Below are positions 46,139 through 55,127 of a DNA stretch of 64,000 nt, piece by piece. Origin of the DNA: Mesorhizobium loti R88b (GTDB lineage: Bacteria > Pseudomonadota > Alphaproteobacteria > Rhizobiales > Rhizobiaceae); NCBI RefSeq assembly GCF_013170845.1, contig NZ_CP033367.1, positions 2,977,001-3,041,000 on the forward strand, written 5' to 3'. The position numbers and the translations under genes are program-made. Every line of letters starts with the position of its first letter. Positions within the stretch are counted from its first letter, which is position 1. The notes beneath the pieces were generated by a model, which worked only from the letters and a program-made list of their open reading frames with translations, was not told where the DNA came from and searched no databases.

Positions 46139-46435
46139 ATGAAGATGGACAACGACATCATATTGAAGGCACTGGCGCATCCGTTTCGGCGCGATGTGCT
46201 GGCGTGGTTGAAGGAGCCTGAACGGCACTTCGCCGAACAGGCGCATCCGCTCGAGATGGGTGTTTGCGCCAGCCAGTTCGATGGCCGTGGCCTGGCGCAG
46301 TCCAGTGTTTCGGCACATCTGGCGACGCTGGCGTCTGCCGACCTCGTGACGACGCGGCGGGTCGGTCAATGGGTGTTCTACAAGCGCAACGAAGAAACCA
46401 TCGCCGCCTTCCAGGCCGCCCTGTCCGGTCTCTGA
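46139..46435 (+). CDS. ArsR/SmtB-like winged-helix regulator
   Basis: 98 aa (DIILKALAHPFRRDVLAWLK, QSSVSAHLATLASADLVTTR). It has one His/Cys stretch (CASQFDGRGLAQSS) but no classical metal site. It is followed by an Old Yellow Enzyme gene 42 bases on, and by known habit would repress that gene. A partial dyad GTCTCCACC / GGTGAGAC at 46099-46129 is a candidate operator. Confidence 0.85.
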   Translation: MKMDNDIILKALAHPFRRDVLAWLKEPERHFAEQAHPLEMGVCASQFDGRGLAQSSVSAHLATLASADLVTTRRVGQWVFYKRNEETIAAFQAALSGL

Positions 46436-46477
46436 CGATCCTCCCCCATATCCCAAAATGCATGAAAGGCATTTCTA

Positions 46478-47593
46478 ATGGCTACACTCTTTGATCCCTT
46501 GCGGGCCGGTGACCTGGCGCTGGCGAACCGCATCGTCATGGCGCCGCTGACGCGCAACCGCTCGCCCAATGCGGTGCCCGGCGACCTCGCTGTCACCTAT
46601 TACAGCCAGCGCGCCACGGCCGGGCTGATCGTGACCGAGGCCACCGCCATCAGCCATCAGGGCCAGGGCTATGCCGATGTGCCCGGCCTCTACGGCGCGG
46701 ATCAGCTTGCCGGCTGGAAGCGCGTCACCGACGCCGTTCACAAGGCCGGCGGCAAGATCGTGGTCCAGCTCTGGCATGTCGGACGCATCTCGCACGACAG
46801 TTTGCAGCCAGGAGGCGGCAAGCCGGTGGCGCCGTCCGCGATCAGGGCAAAATCCAAGACTTTCCTCGTCAAGCCGGATGGCAGCGGCGAGTTCGCCGAG
46901 ACCTCCGAGCCGCGGGCACTCGAAACGGCCGAAATCCCCGGCATCGTCGATGATTATCGCCGCGCCGCCAAGGCTGCGATCGAGGTGGCGGGTTTCGACG
47001 GCGTCGAGATCCATGGCGCCAATGGCTATCTCATCGACCAGTTCCTGCGCTCGGGCACCAACCACCGCACCGACAATTATGGCGGCTCCATCGAGAACCG
47101 GACCCGCCTGTTGTTCGAGGTGGTCGACGCGGTCACCGCTGCGATCGGCGCCGGCAAGACCGGGATCAGGCTGTCGCCGGTGACGCCCGCCAACGACACT
47201 TCGGATGCCGAACCGCAGCCGTTGTTCAACCATGTGGTGGCGGGCCTTGGCAGCCGCGGCCTGGCCTTCATCCATGTCGTCGAAGGCGCGACCGGCGGCG
47301 CGCGTGACTTCCAGCAAGGCGACAAGCCGTTCGACTATGCTGAACTCAAGGCCACCTATCGCAAGGCAGGCGGGCAAGGCGCGTGGCTGGTGAACAATGG
47401 CTACAACAAAGAGCTGGCCGAAAAGGCTGTCGGCGACGGCTATGCCGACCTTGTCGCCTTCGGCAAACTGTTCATCGCCAATCCCGATCTCGTCAGCCGG
47501 CTGAAGCAGAATGTCGAGCTGAACGCTCCGGACACGGCGACGTTCTATGGCGGCAAGGCCAAGGGCTATACGGATTACCCCACGGCAGCCTGA
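46478..47593 (+). CDS. Alkene reductase (Old Yellow Enzyme, NADH:flavin oxidoreductase)
   Basis: 371 aa FMN-dependent TIM-barrel ene-reductase. The FMN-binding start FDPLRAGDLALANRIVMAPL and the ring-binding IHGANGYLIDQFLRSGTN NHRTD block with YGGSIENR are diagnostic. It reduces activated C=C bonds and nitro compounds such as N-ethylmaleimide. Together with the small ArsR-like gene in front it forms an electrophile-response pair. Confidence 0.9.
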   Translation: MATLFDPLRAGDLALANRIVMAPLTRNRSPNAVPGDLAVTYYSQRATAGLIVTEATAISHQGQGYADVPGLYGADQLAGWKRVTDAVHKAGGKIVVQLWHVGRISHDSLQPGGGKPVAPSAIRAKSKTFLVKPDGSGEFAETSEPRALETAEIPGIVDDYRRAAKAAIEVAGFDGVEIHGANGYLIDQFLRSGTNHRTDNYGGSIENRTRLLFEVVDAVTAAIGAGKTGIRLSPVTPANDTSDAEPQPLFNHVVAGLGSRGLAFIHVVEGATGGARDFQQGDKPFDYAELKATYRKAGGQGAWLVNNGYNKELAEKAVGDGYADLVAFGKLFIANPDLVSRLKQNVELNAPDTATFYGGKAKGYTDYPTAA

Positions 47594-47638
47594 GCCGCCC
47601 ACTGGGACAGGCATTCGCCTGCCCACACAGAAGAGCAG

Positions 47639-47660
47639 CCGGCTCCCCATAGGGAGCCGG
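47639..47660 (+). terminator. Hairpin downstream of the alkene reductase
   Basis: CCGGCTCCC (47639-47647) / GGGAGCCGG (47652-47660), loop CATA, with an outer CAGCC/GGCTG pairing. No U-tract follows, so it is a processing or Rho-linked 3' hairpin candidate. Confidence 0.4.
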
Positions 47661-47784
47661 ACGGCTGTCGCGCCGATCGGCGGCCCGATTGAACATTCGG
47701 CCGAGACGACGTACAGACGCGATGCAAGGCAACGCTATTTTCCGATTGATATAACGTCTGCCTGGATAAGGCAGAGGTTCAAGA

Positions 47785-48549
47785 ATGGCGCCAGCGAAAA
47801 AAGCCGTGGTCATGATCTATGCGGCCGGCAGCCTGCGTCATGTGCTGCCGTCGCTGGTCTCGGCTTTCCAGGCGATTTCAGGTGTGACGGCCGAGACACG
47901 GCTTGGCCCCGCCGGCCTGTTGCGCGAACGCATCGAGGCCGGCGAACGGCCCGACATTTTCCTCTCGGCGAGCTTTGCCCATCCGGCCCGCCTTGCCGAG
48001 CTCAAGCTGGCGCGGCCGGCGGTGGTCTTCGCCCGCAACACGATGGCGGCGGTCGTGCGCCGCGATGCCGGCTTCACCACGAATAACTTCGTCGACAGGC
48101 TGCTCGATCCGGCGATTGGAATCGCCACCTCGACACCGCTGAAAGATCCGTCCGGCGACTATGCCTGGGCGATCTTCCGCCGCATCGACCAGATCAGGCC
48201 CGGCAGCTTCGCGCTGCTCGACGCCAAGGCGCAGATGCTGGTCGGTGGCTCGGAAACATCAAACATTCCGGGTCGCTACGACCCGATCGCGTCGGCACTT
48301 GCCACCGGCACCGCCCATGTCTTCCTGGGTTATCGCACCGGCCTCAAAGGGCTGGCGCAGGAGACCGAGGGTGTCGATATCGTGGAAATCCCGACGGCGG
48401 TGAACGTCGTGCCGGAGTATGGGCTGGCGACGCTGGAGGGATGCTCGCCGGCGGGACAGGCGCTGGCGCTGTTTATCCTGTCGTCGGTCGGGCAGGGGAT
48501 TTTGCGGGACTTTGGGTTTTTGACGGTGGCGCTGCCGCAGGGTGGGTGA
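47785..48549 (+). CDS. ModA-like substrate-binding domain protein without signal peptide
   Basis: 254 aa, periplasmic-binding fold of the molybdate/tungstate ModA class (VMIYAAGSLRHVLPSLVSAF, then LLRERIEAGERPDIFLSASF). An in-frame TAA at 47767-47769, AGAGG upstream and the ATG at 47785 fix the start. The protein therefore has no signal peptide, unlike true ModA. It is followed on the same strand, beyond a palindromic element, by a complete FecCD-type importer. It may be a cytoplasmic oxyanion-binding protein. Confidence 0.72.
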   Translation: MAPAKKAVVMIYAAGSLRHVLPSLVSAFQAISGVTAETRLGPAGLLRERIEAGERPDIFLSASFAHPARLAELKLARPAVVFARNTMAAVVRRDAGFTTNNFVDRLLDPAIGIATSTPLKDPSGDYAWAIFRRIDQIRPGSFALLDAKAQMLVGGSETSNIPGRYDPIASALATGTAHVFLGYRTGLKGLAQETEGVDIVEIPTAVNVVPEYGLATLEGCSPAGQALALFILSSVGQGILRDFGFLTVALPQGG

Positions 48550-48560
48550 GGGCGGCCTGT

Positions 48561-48713
48561 CTTCCTTCTCCCCTGTGGGAGAAGGTGGCCTCGCGAAGCG
48601 AGGTCGGATGAGGGGTGTTCCAGGGAACGCCAACGTCTCACTTCGCTGGAACACCCCTCAACCGTCTCGGCGCTATCGCGCCGATCCACCTTCTCCACAA
48701 GGGGAGAAGGAAG
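48561..48713. repeat. Nested palindromic intergenic element
   Basis: Outer arms 48561-48588 and 48686-48713 are imperfect inverted copies. Inside lies a perfect 15-bp dyad, TGAGGGGTGTTCCAG (48609-48623) with CTGGAACACCCCTCA (48646-48660). It resembles the elements at 18158, 35002 and 43919. It separates the ModA-like gene from the metal importer. Confidence 0.75.
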
Positions 48714-48803
48714 GCGGGCGCCGACCTGCCGAGATGAACTTGCCGCATGCAGCCCTACGCTATATGCATGCAAACACATCGAATGCCCCTCGGGAGGTCC
48801 CCT

Positions 48804-49853
48804 ATGAATCTGCGTCGCGGCTGCGTGCTGGCCCTTGCCTTGCTATCCTTGCTCATGGCGCTCGCGCCGGCGATGGCGCGCACGATCACCGACCAGCTCA
48901 ATCGCACGGTGACCGTGCCCGACAAGGTCGAACGCATCGTCGTGTTGCAGCATCAGACGCTCGACGTACTGGTCGAGCTCGGCGCAGCCGACAAAATCGT
49001 CGGCGTGCTGCGCACCTGGCCAAAGCTTATTCCGGGCCTCGACAAATACGCACCGCAGCTCACCAGCCTGCCGATGCCGGGGGATCTCTCGACCGCCAAT
49101 GTCGAGGAGGTGCTGAAGCTGAAGCCGGATGTCGTCTTCGTCACCAATTACGCGCCGCCGGCGATGATCGCGCAGCTGTCGCAGGCCGGGCTACCGGTGG
49201 TGGCGATCTCGCTGTCGAAGGGCGAGGGCGTCGAGGCGCCAAAACTCAACCCGACCTTCGCCGATGACGACGTCGCCTATGCGGAAGGCCTGAAGATCGG
49301 TGTGCGGCTGATCGGCGACATCGTCGGCAAGCGCGAGCGGGCGGACCAGCTGATCGACTATGCCTTTGCCCAGCGCAAGCAAGTGGAGGAGCGCGTCGCC
49401 TCGATCCCCGACGCCGAGCGGGTGAAGCTCTACATGGCCAATCCCGACATGAACACCTACGGTTCGGGCAAATACACCGGCGTCATCATGAAACGCTCCG
49501 GCGGCGTCAATGTCGCTTCCGGCGTGCGCGGCGCCACGAAGGTGTCGATGGAGGATGTGCTGGCCTGGAACCCGCAAGTGATCTTCGTGCAGGACCGTTA
49601 TGCGCCGGTGGCCGACGAGATCAGGAAGGGTGCGGCCTGGCAGCATGTCGACGCGGTCGAGAACAAGCGCCTCTACATCACGCCCGAATATGTGAAGCCA
49701 TGGGGCTATCCGCTGCCGGAGGCCCTGGCGCTGGGTGAATTGTGGATGGCCAAGAAGCTCTATCCCGAGCGCTTCGCCGACATCGATATGCAGAAGCAGG
49801 CGGATGCGTATTATCAGCAGTTTTACGGGCAGGCTTATAGCGGGCCGAACTAG
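48804..49853 (+). CDS. Iron/metal-complex ABC transporter substrate-binding protein
   Basis: 349 aa with a clear signal peptide (ALALLSLLMALAPAMA, residues 9-24). Two lobes of the FepB/BtuF-type fold: TVPDKVERIVVLQHQTLDVL, then EVLKLKPDVVFVTNYAPPAM. GGGAGG seven bases upstream fixes the ATG at 48804. Such receptors bring ferric siderophores, heme, cobalamin or, in the MolBCA case, molybdate. First gene of a three-gene importer. Confidence 0.88.
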   Translation: MNLRRGCVLALALLSLLMALAPAMARTITDQLNRTVTVPDKVERIVVLQHQTLDVLVELGAADKIVGVLRTWPKLIPGLDKYAPQLTSLPMPGDLSTANVEEVLKLKPDVVFVTNYAPPAMIAQLSQAGLPVVAISLSKGEGVEAPKLNPTFADDDVAYAEGLKIGVRLIGDIVGKRERADQLIDYAFAQRKQVEERVASIPDAERVKLYMANPDMNTYGSGKYTGVIMKRSGGVNVASGVRGATKVSMEDVLAWNPQVIFVQDRYAPVADEIRKGAAWQHVDAVENKRLYITPEYVKPWGYPLPEALALGELWMAKKLYPERFADIDMQKQADAYYQQFYGQAYSGPN

Positions 49854-49856
49854 CCC

Positions 49857-50894
49857 GTGGCGTCGCTAGCGCCCGCCGCTCAGCGGAGGCCCACCCGCAG
49901 CCTCGCAACCATCCTGCTCATCGCGCTCCCCATCATCCTGTTCCTTTTGTCCTTCCTCCTCGGCCGCTATCCCGTCGAGCCACTCACCGTCATCAAGGTG
50001 ATCGCAGCGCAATTCCTGCCGATCGCGCAGGACTGGCCGCCAGTCGTCGGCTCCGTGGTGCTCGATGTGCGGCTGCCGCGCGTCATTGCGGCCATGACCG
50101 TCGGCGGCGGGCTGGCGATTGCCGGCGCCTGCTATCAGGGCGTGTTCCGCAACCCGCTGGTGTCGCCCTTCACGCTGGGCGTCTCGGCCGGCGCCGGCTT
50201 TGGTGCGGCGGTGGCGATCCTGCTCTTCGGCGAGCGCTATGCGACGCAGGCCTGTGCCTTTGCCTTCGGGCTGCTGGCGGTGGCGATGTGCTTTGCCATG
50301 AACCGCTTCTTCCGGCTGAACTCGACCATTGCGCTGGTACTGGGCGGCATCATCGTCGGCTCGCTGTTCACGGCGCTGTTGTCGTTGCTCAAATACGTCG
50401 CCGACCCCAATTCCAAACTGCCGGTCATCGAGTTCTGGCTGCTCGGCTCGCTGTCGTCCGTATCGACGGCAGACCTCGTGCCGGTGCTGGTCGTCACCAT
50501 TCCCTGTGTCGCCGGCCTGCTCGCCTTGCGCTGGCGGCTGAATGTGCTGGCGATGGGCGACGAGCAGGCGCGCATCATGGGCGTCGAGGTCGGCCGGCTG
50601 CGGCTGGTGATGATCCTGCTGTCGACGCTGATCGCCGCCTCGGCCGTGTCGATCAGCGGCATTGTCGGCTGGGTCGGGCTGGTCATTCCGCATTTCGCCC
50701 GCATCCTGGTCGGGCCGGATTTCCGCCGCCTGCTGCCGGCGACCTTGTCGCTGGGCGCCTGCTATCTCCTTGTTATCGACGATGTCGCGCGCACGGTGAC
50801 GGCGGCCGAAGTGCCGCTCGGCATCCTCACTGCGCTGATCGGCGCGCCGGTGTTCATGCTGCTGCTCGGGCGCGGCAGGCTGGGCTGGGCATGA
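49857..50894 (+). CDS. FecCD-family ABC transporter permease
   Basis: 345 aa, about ten membrane helices. FecCD markers: LPRVIAAMTVGGGLAIAGAC, NPLVSPFTLGVSAGAGFGAA, and IVGWVGLVIPHFARILVGPD. It starts with GTG at 49857, 3 bases after the binding-protein stop. One permease gene presumably forms a homodimeric channel, as in many siderophore or cobalamin importers. Confidence 0.92.
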   Translation: MASLAPAAQRRPTRSLATILLIALPIILFLLSFLLGRYPVEPLTVIKVIAAQFLPIAQDWPPVVGSVVLDVRLPRVIAAMTVGGGLAIAGACYQGVFRNPLVSPFTLGVSAGAGFGAAVAILLFGERYATQACAFAFGLLAVAMCFAMNRFFRLNSTIALVLGGIIVGSLFTALLSLLKYVADPNSKLPVIEFWLLGSLSSVSTADLVPVLVVTIPCVAGLLALRWRLNVLAMGDEQARIMGVEVGRLRLVMILLSTLIAASAVSISGIVGWVGLVIPHFARILVGPDFRRLLPATLSLGACYLLVIDDVARTVTAAEVPLGILTALIGAPVFMLLLGRGRLGWA

Positions 50895-50904
50895 TGGGCC
50901 TGCC

Positions 50905-51684
50905 ATGATCCTGGCCGCCGACAATCTCGGCTTCTCCTATCCCGGCCGCGCCAGTCCGGTTTTTTCCGGCATCAGCCTCGATATCGCGGCTGGCGAGGTG
51001 GTCTGCGTGCTCGGCCCGAACGGCGTCGGCAAGTCGACGCTGCTGCGCTGTCTTGCCGGGCTCTCAGTGCCGAGCGCCGGCTCGGTGCAACTGGAAGGCC
51101 AGCCGATCGCCTCGCTGCCACGCGCTGCGATCGCGCGGCTGCTGGCGCTGGTGCCGCAGAGCTATGAGACGGTGTTCGCCTTCTCGGTGCGCACCGTGGT
51201 CGAGATGGGACGGGCGCCGCATCTCGGCCTGTTCGACGCGCCGGGCGACGAGGCGTCGCGGATGACGCGCGACGCGCTGACGACGCTCGGCATTCCCCAT
51301 CTCATCGATGCTGCCTATTCAGAGATCAGCGGCGGCGAGCGCCAGCTGGTGCAGATCGCGCGCGTGCTGGTGCAGGCGCCCAAGCTGATGATCCTCGATG
51401 AGCCGACCGCGCATCTCGACTTCGCTAACCAGGCCCGCTTCCTGGCGCTGATGCGGCGGCTTGCGGCATCAGGCCTTGCCGTGATCTTCACCACGCATGC
51501 CCCCGACCACGCCTATGCGCTGGCCGACCGCACGCTGGTGATGTCGCCGCAACATCCGCCGGTGCTCGGGCCGACGGAAGAGATCCTCATCGAGGCAGTG
51601 CTGTCCCGCGCCTATGACGTGCCGATCCGGTTGATCCGTTCGGGCAGCCACGTCGCCTGTGTGGCGGAGGTGGAAGCGGGCTAG
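50905..51684 (+). CDS. FecE-type ABC transporter ATP-binding protein
   Basis: 259 aa. Walker A GPNGVGKST, signature ISGGERQ, Walker B LMILDEPTAHLD and the switch His in TTHAPDH are all present. It energises the permease directly upstream (10 bases apart). The C-terminal ~40 residues end in VACVAEVEAG. The gene ends the importer; a convergent YbjN-like gene follows. Confidence 0.93.
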   Translation: MILAADNLGFSYPGRASPVFSGISLDIAAGEVVCVLGPNGVGKSTLLRCLAGLSVPSAGSVQLEGQPIASLPRAAIARLLALVPQSYETVFAFSVRTVVEMGRAPHLGLFDAPGDEASRMTRDALTTLGIPHLIDAAYSEISGGERQLVQIARVLVQAPKLMILDEPTAHLDFANQARFLALMRRLAASGLAVIFTTHAPDHAYALADRTLVMSPQHPPVLGPTEEILIEAVLSRAYDVPIRLIRSGSHVACVAEVEAG

Positions 51685-51706
51685 ATCAGCCGGTCGGAGA
51701 GGCCGG

Positions 51707-52264
51707 TCATTTCTGCATGAAGGCGGCGAAATCCTCCGCGGTCGTGGCGAAGGCTTCTACATTGTATTGCAGCCAGGCCTTCGTCACGCCGCCGACGATC
51801 GAGACCCGGTAATCGCCATAGTATTTGCCGTCGGAATATTTCACGACGCCGACCCAGCCGGCATTGTCGGAATGGAACTTGTCGAGCGCGTCCACGGTCA
51901 GCGGCGTCTTCGGCGTCCAGCCGCCAGTTTCGAACAGGATCGACTTGCAGACTTTCTTGTCGTCGCATCCGCCAAGGCTGATGAAGAAATTCTGGCCGCC
52001 CGAGGCGCTGGCGATGTAGTCGCCATTGGTGTCCTGCTTGACCTGCGCGCGATAGCCACCGTTCAGCACGGCGTCCCTGACATCGTCGAGGGTTACAGTT
52101 GCCAGCAGGTCCGAGGTGGGCGCGGCAGGCGCACTGGCAGTGGCGGGTGCGTTGGCGGCGGGCGTGTTGGTGGCAGGTGGCGCATTGTTCTGCGCCAAGG
52201 CGCATGCCGCGCCGGTCAGAACCAACGGGAAAGCGAAAGCAAGCACACGAGCAAAGCGCGCCAT
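51707..52264 (-). CDS. YbjN domain-like exported protein
   Basis: 185 aa. Signal peptide 1-24 (VLAFAFPLVLTGAACALA), a Pro/Ala/Thr-rich linker (25-52), then a ~130-residue domain (VRDAVLNGGYRAQVKQDTNG, FISLGGCDDKKVCKSILFET, AWLQYNVEAFATTAEDFAAF) that fits the YbjN/T3S-chaperone-like fold. Two Cys likely form a disulfide. Convergent with the importer. The gap 52265-52464 upstream holds no further gene. Confidence 0.75.
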   Translation of the reverse strand: MARFARVLAFAFPLVLTGAACALAQNNAPPATNTPAANAPATASAPAAPTSDLLATVTLDDVRDAVLNGGYRAQVKQDTNGDYIASASGGQNFFISLGGCDDKKVCKSILFETGGWTPKTPLTVDALDKFHSDNAGWVGVVKYSDGKYYGDYRVSIVGGVTKAWLQYNVEAFATTAEDFAAFMQK

Positions 52265-52464
52265 GTCCAACCCCCAAAGTGAACCCACGAAAAATCAACA
52301 GCAGGACTTCTTGCGTGTCAACGCACGTCAGCGTGTGCGCGGTCTCGTGGCCCCGATCGTCATGGATGATTTCTTTGCCGTGCCGACTTGCGGCGATCAA
52401 GAATTTGTCTGATCACATTGGCATAAGGCCAACAACTAACAATTGTGATGCAGATTCGGCTGAC

Positions 52465-54447
52465 ATGATGCTTCAAGGATTTCTGCGGTCGAATGCAGCC
52501 GTGCGACGCGGTCTCGCCGGTCTCGCCATCCTGCTGGCGCTCGGCGCCCCCGCCATGGCGGCCGACAGCCGCCTGGATGATTGCGCCAACGACAAGCTTA
52601 CCCCGCCCACCCGGATCGTCGCCTGCACCAATGTTCTGCAGGACAAAGCGACGTCGCCGGCTGACCAGGCCATTGCCTATTTCGATCGCGGCAACGCGTT
52701 GGACGCAGCCGGCGAATACGACCGCGCCCTGTCGGACTACGACAAGGCAATCGGGCTCGATCCCAAGGACGCCGATGCCCTCAACAACCGTGGCCTGACC
52801 TGGAGCCACAAGAAGGACTATGACCGGGCGATCGCCGACTACAGCAGGGCGATAGAGCTCAATCCACAATTTGCCCTTGCCTATGCCAACCGGGGCCTGA
52901 TCTGGCACAGCCAGAAACGCGACGAGGACCGCGCGATCGCCGATTTCAGCAAGGCGATCAGCCTCGAACCGCAAACCAGCGATGTCTACAACCTTCTTGG
53001 CAATGCGTATCTGCGCAGGGGCGACTATGACAGTGCCATCACCAGCTACAGCCAGGCGGTCTTTCTCGATCCCGAGAACCCCGATCAGTATTTCAACCTC
53101 GGGCTGGCCTGGACCTCCAAGGGCAATCTTGAACGCGCCATAGCAGACTACAGCCAGGCGATCAGCCTCGATGCCAGGCATGTCGATGCCTATCGCTGGC
53201 GCGCCGACGCCTGGGTCAAGCGAGGCGACATCGATCGCGCGCTTGCAGACTACGACGAGGCGATCAAGCTCGACCCCAGCGATGCCGGGACCTTCCGCGA
53301 CCGTGCCGACATCTGGCGGCGTAAACTGGAATACGACCGAGCTATAGCGGACTATGATCAGGCGATCGCCGTCGCTCCGAGTGACGCGGTGGCCTACAAT
53401 GGCCGTGGCTGGATTTGGACGCTGAAACATGAGACCGACCGCGCCATCGTCGACTACGTCAAGGCAATCGCCTTCGATCCGAACTATGTGCTGGCTTACG
53501 ACAATCTAGGCTCGGCGTGGTGGGACAAGGGCGACCTTGATCGCGCCATATCGGCCTTCGACCAGTCCGTGACCATCGACCCCAGACACGCTCAGGCCTA
53601 CAACGCCAGGGGGCTCGTGCGGATGGACAAGAACCAGTACGACCTTGCCATCGCCGATTACAATATGGCGATCCTGACCGACGCCGGATTTGTCAGTGCC
53701 TACCGGAACCGAGGCAATGCCTGGAACCGGAAGGGCCAGTTCGACTACGCTATCGCCGACTTCGACGAGGCGATCAGTCGCGACCCTGAGGATGCCGGCG
53801 CCTATGTCGGGAGGGGCCGCAGCTGGATCTACAAGGCGGACTATGCGAAGGCCATCGCCGATCTGGACCAGGCAAACCGCATCGGACCCAAAAGCGCTCG
53901 CGCCTACGACACGCGCGGCCTGGCTATGGTCTACAAGGCCGATTATGCTGGCGCCCTGGCCGATTATGATGAAGCGATCCGCATCAGCCCGAAAAATGCG
54001 AACGTCTACCGGGATCGGGGCATTGTCAGCTTCTATTTCGGGCCGCCCGCCAAGGCGCAGGCCGACTTCGAGCAAGCGGCCGGGATCAAGCCCGGGGATT
54101 CCTACCATGCGATCTGGCTCGACCTTGCGCGGCGCCGCAACGGGCAGCCCAGCATCCTCGCGGACGCCAAGCTCGACATGACCAAATGGCCGGCGGCGGT
54201 GGTTCGTCTGCTGCTCGGCCAGCAGACGCCCGAGGCCACGCTGCTGGCCGCCGACAATCCGGACGCGACGAAGAAAAGCGAGCAGGTCTGCGAGGCGAAT
54301 TTCTACATCGCCGAGTTCCAGCGGCTGCAGCACCACGACGAGGAGGCCTTACGGCTCTACCGGTTGGCCCTGAGCGGCTGTCCCCATGATTTCATCGAGT
54401 ACACCGCTGCGACCAACGCGCTGCACGTTATGGGCAAGGCGCCGTGA
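52465..54447 (+). CDS. Exported protein with about 14 TPR repeats
   Basis: 660 aa. Signal peptide 1-33 (LAGLAILLALGAPAMAADS). Then about fourteen consecutive 34-residue tetratricopeptide repeats, residues ~67-545, with the usual A-x4-G...A-x2-DY/FDxAI-DP pattern. The C-terminal ~115 residues (QPSILADAKLDMTKWPAAVV, CEANFYIAEFQRLQHHDEEA) form a further helical block. It is a periplasmic scaffold by sequence. The start at 52465 is chosen from the ATG pair there. Its stop overlaps the next start by 4 bases. Confidence 0.85.
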   Translation: MMLQGFLRSNAAVRRGLAGLAILLALGAPAMAADSRLDDCANDKLTPPTRIVACTNVLQDKATSPADQAIAYFDRGNALDAAGEYDRALSDYDKAIGLDPKDADALNNRGLTWSHKKDYDRAIADYSRAIELNPQFALAYANRGLIWHSQKRDEDRAIADFSKAISLEPQTSDVYNLLGNAYLRRGDYDSAITSYSQAVFLDPENPDQYFNLGLAWTSKGNLERAIADYSQAISLDARHVDAYRWRADAWVKRGDIDRALADYDEAIKLDPSDAGTFRDRADIWRRKLEYDRAIADYDQAIAVAPSDAVAYNGRGWIWTLKHETDRAIVDYVKAIAFDPNYVLAYDNLGSAWWDKGDLDRAISAFDQSVTIDPRHAQAYNARGLVRMDKNQYDLAIADYNMAILTDAGFVSAYRNRGNAWNRKGQFDYAIADFDEAISRDPEDAGAYVGRGRSWIYKADYAKAIADLDQANRIGPKSARAYDTRGLAMVYKADYAGALADYDEAIRISPKNANVYRDRGIVSFYFGPPAKAQADFEQAAGIKPGDSYHAIWLDLARRRNGQPSILADAKLDMTKWPAAVVRLLLGQQTPEATLLAADNPDATKKSEQVCEANFYIAEFQRLQHHDEEALRLYRLALSGCPHDFIEYTAATNALHVMGKAP

Positions 54448-55073
54448 GAGCGCTTGATCGTTTCATGGACACGCACCGCGCTGCGGCATCTGGCCGAGGA
54501 AACACGCATGGCCCCGTCGGCCAGGCCGGTGAGACAATGACAGACAGCCTTGTTGGCGACTGGAAAGTTCGCCGCACCATGATCGATTTCCTGACCGGCG
54601 CGACCTACCGGTTCGCCGGCGACGCCGTGGTCACGGCTGATGCCTTCAGCGAGCATGGCCTCATGCGGATAGGCTCCCAAGAAATGCCGGCAAGCCGGCG
54701 CTACCGGCTCGAGCCGGGCGAGGGTTCGATGTGCATCCTGCATGCCGACGGCCGCGGCTTCATCGCGCTTGGGCCGAAGGCAGCACAGACCGTCCACCAT
54801 CTCTGCGGCGCCGATCTCTATGTCGGGCGCTTCTTCTTTCGCGGGCCGGACGAGTGGGCCGAGGCGTGGCGGGTCAAAGGCCCGCGCAAGAATTATACGA
54901 GCCTTGGCCGGTTTTACCGACTGCGGGATACATCTTCTCGCTTGCGCTTAGGGCATGAGGTCGAAGTCCGCGCGTTGGAGAACGCTCTCATTGCCGGCGA
55001 AGACTCTGGGGCACCCATTGCTTTTGACAGCACTGCATTCCTGAGCAAGATGAGGACCAAGCATGCCAGGTGA
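54444..55073 (+). CDS. DUF6314 protein with a ParD-like C-terminal extension
   Basis: 209 aa. Residues ~30-155 are DUF6314-like (LVGDWKVRRTMIDFLTGATY, FFRGPDEWAEAWRVKGPRKN, YTSLGRFYRLRD). After residue ~155 the sequence changes character to EVRALENALIAGEDSGAPIA, FDSTAFLSKMRTK, which matches the C-terminal half of CopG/ParD antitoxins. That part also has lower GC. No ParE gene follows; the short MPGERH-stop after it may be its remnant. ATG at 54537 (MTDSLVG) is an alternative start. Confidence 0.68.
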   Translation: MRALDRFMDTHRAAASGRGNTHGPVGQAGETMTDSLVGDWKVRRTMIDFLTGATYRFAGDAVVTADAFSEHGLMRIGSQEMPASRRYRLEPGEGSMCILHADGRGFIALGPKAAQTVHHLCGADLYVGRFFFRGPDEWAEAWRVKGPRKNYTSLGRFYRLRDTSSRLRLGHEVEVRALENALIAGEDSGAPIAFDSTAFLSKMRTKHAR

Positions 55074-55127
55074 GCGCCACTAATATCGATCCGATGGCGC
55101 CGGAGGGAAAACCCAAAGTCGCTGGCT

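Noticed and set aside
52640..54100. Regular repetition suggesting a tandem or CRISPR-like array
   Set aside because: The 102-base periodicity is the 34-residue TPR repeat of a coding gene; the DNA copies are divergent and there are no spacers.
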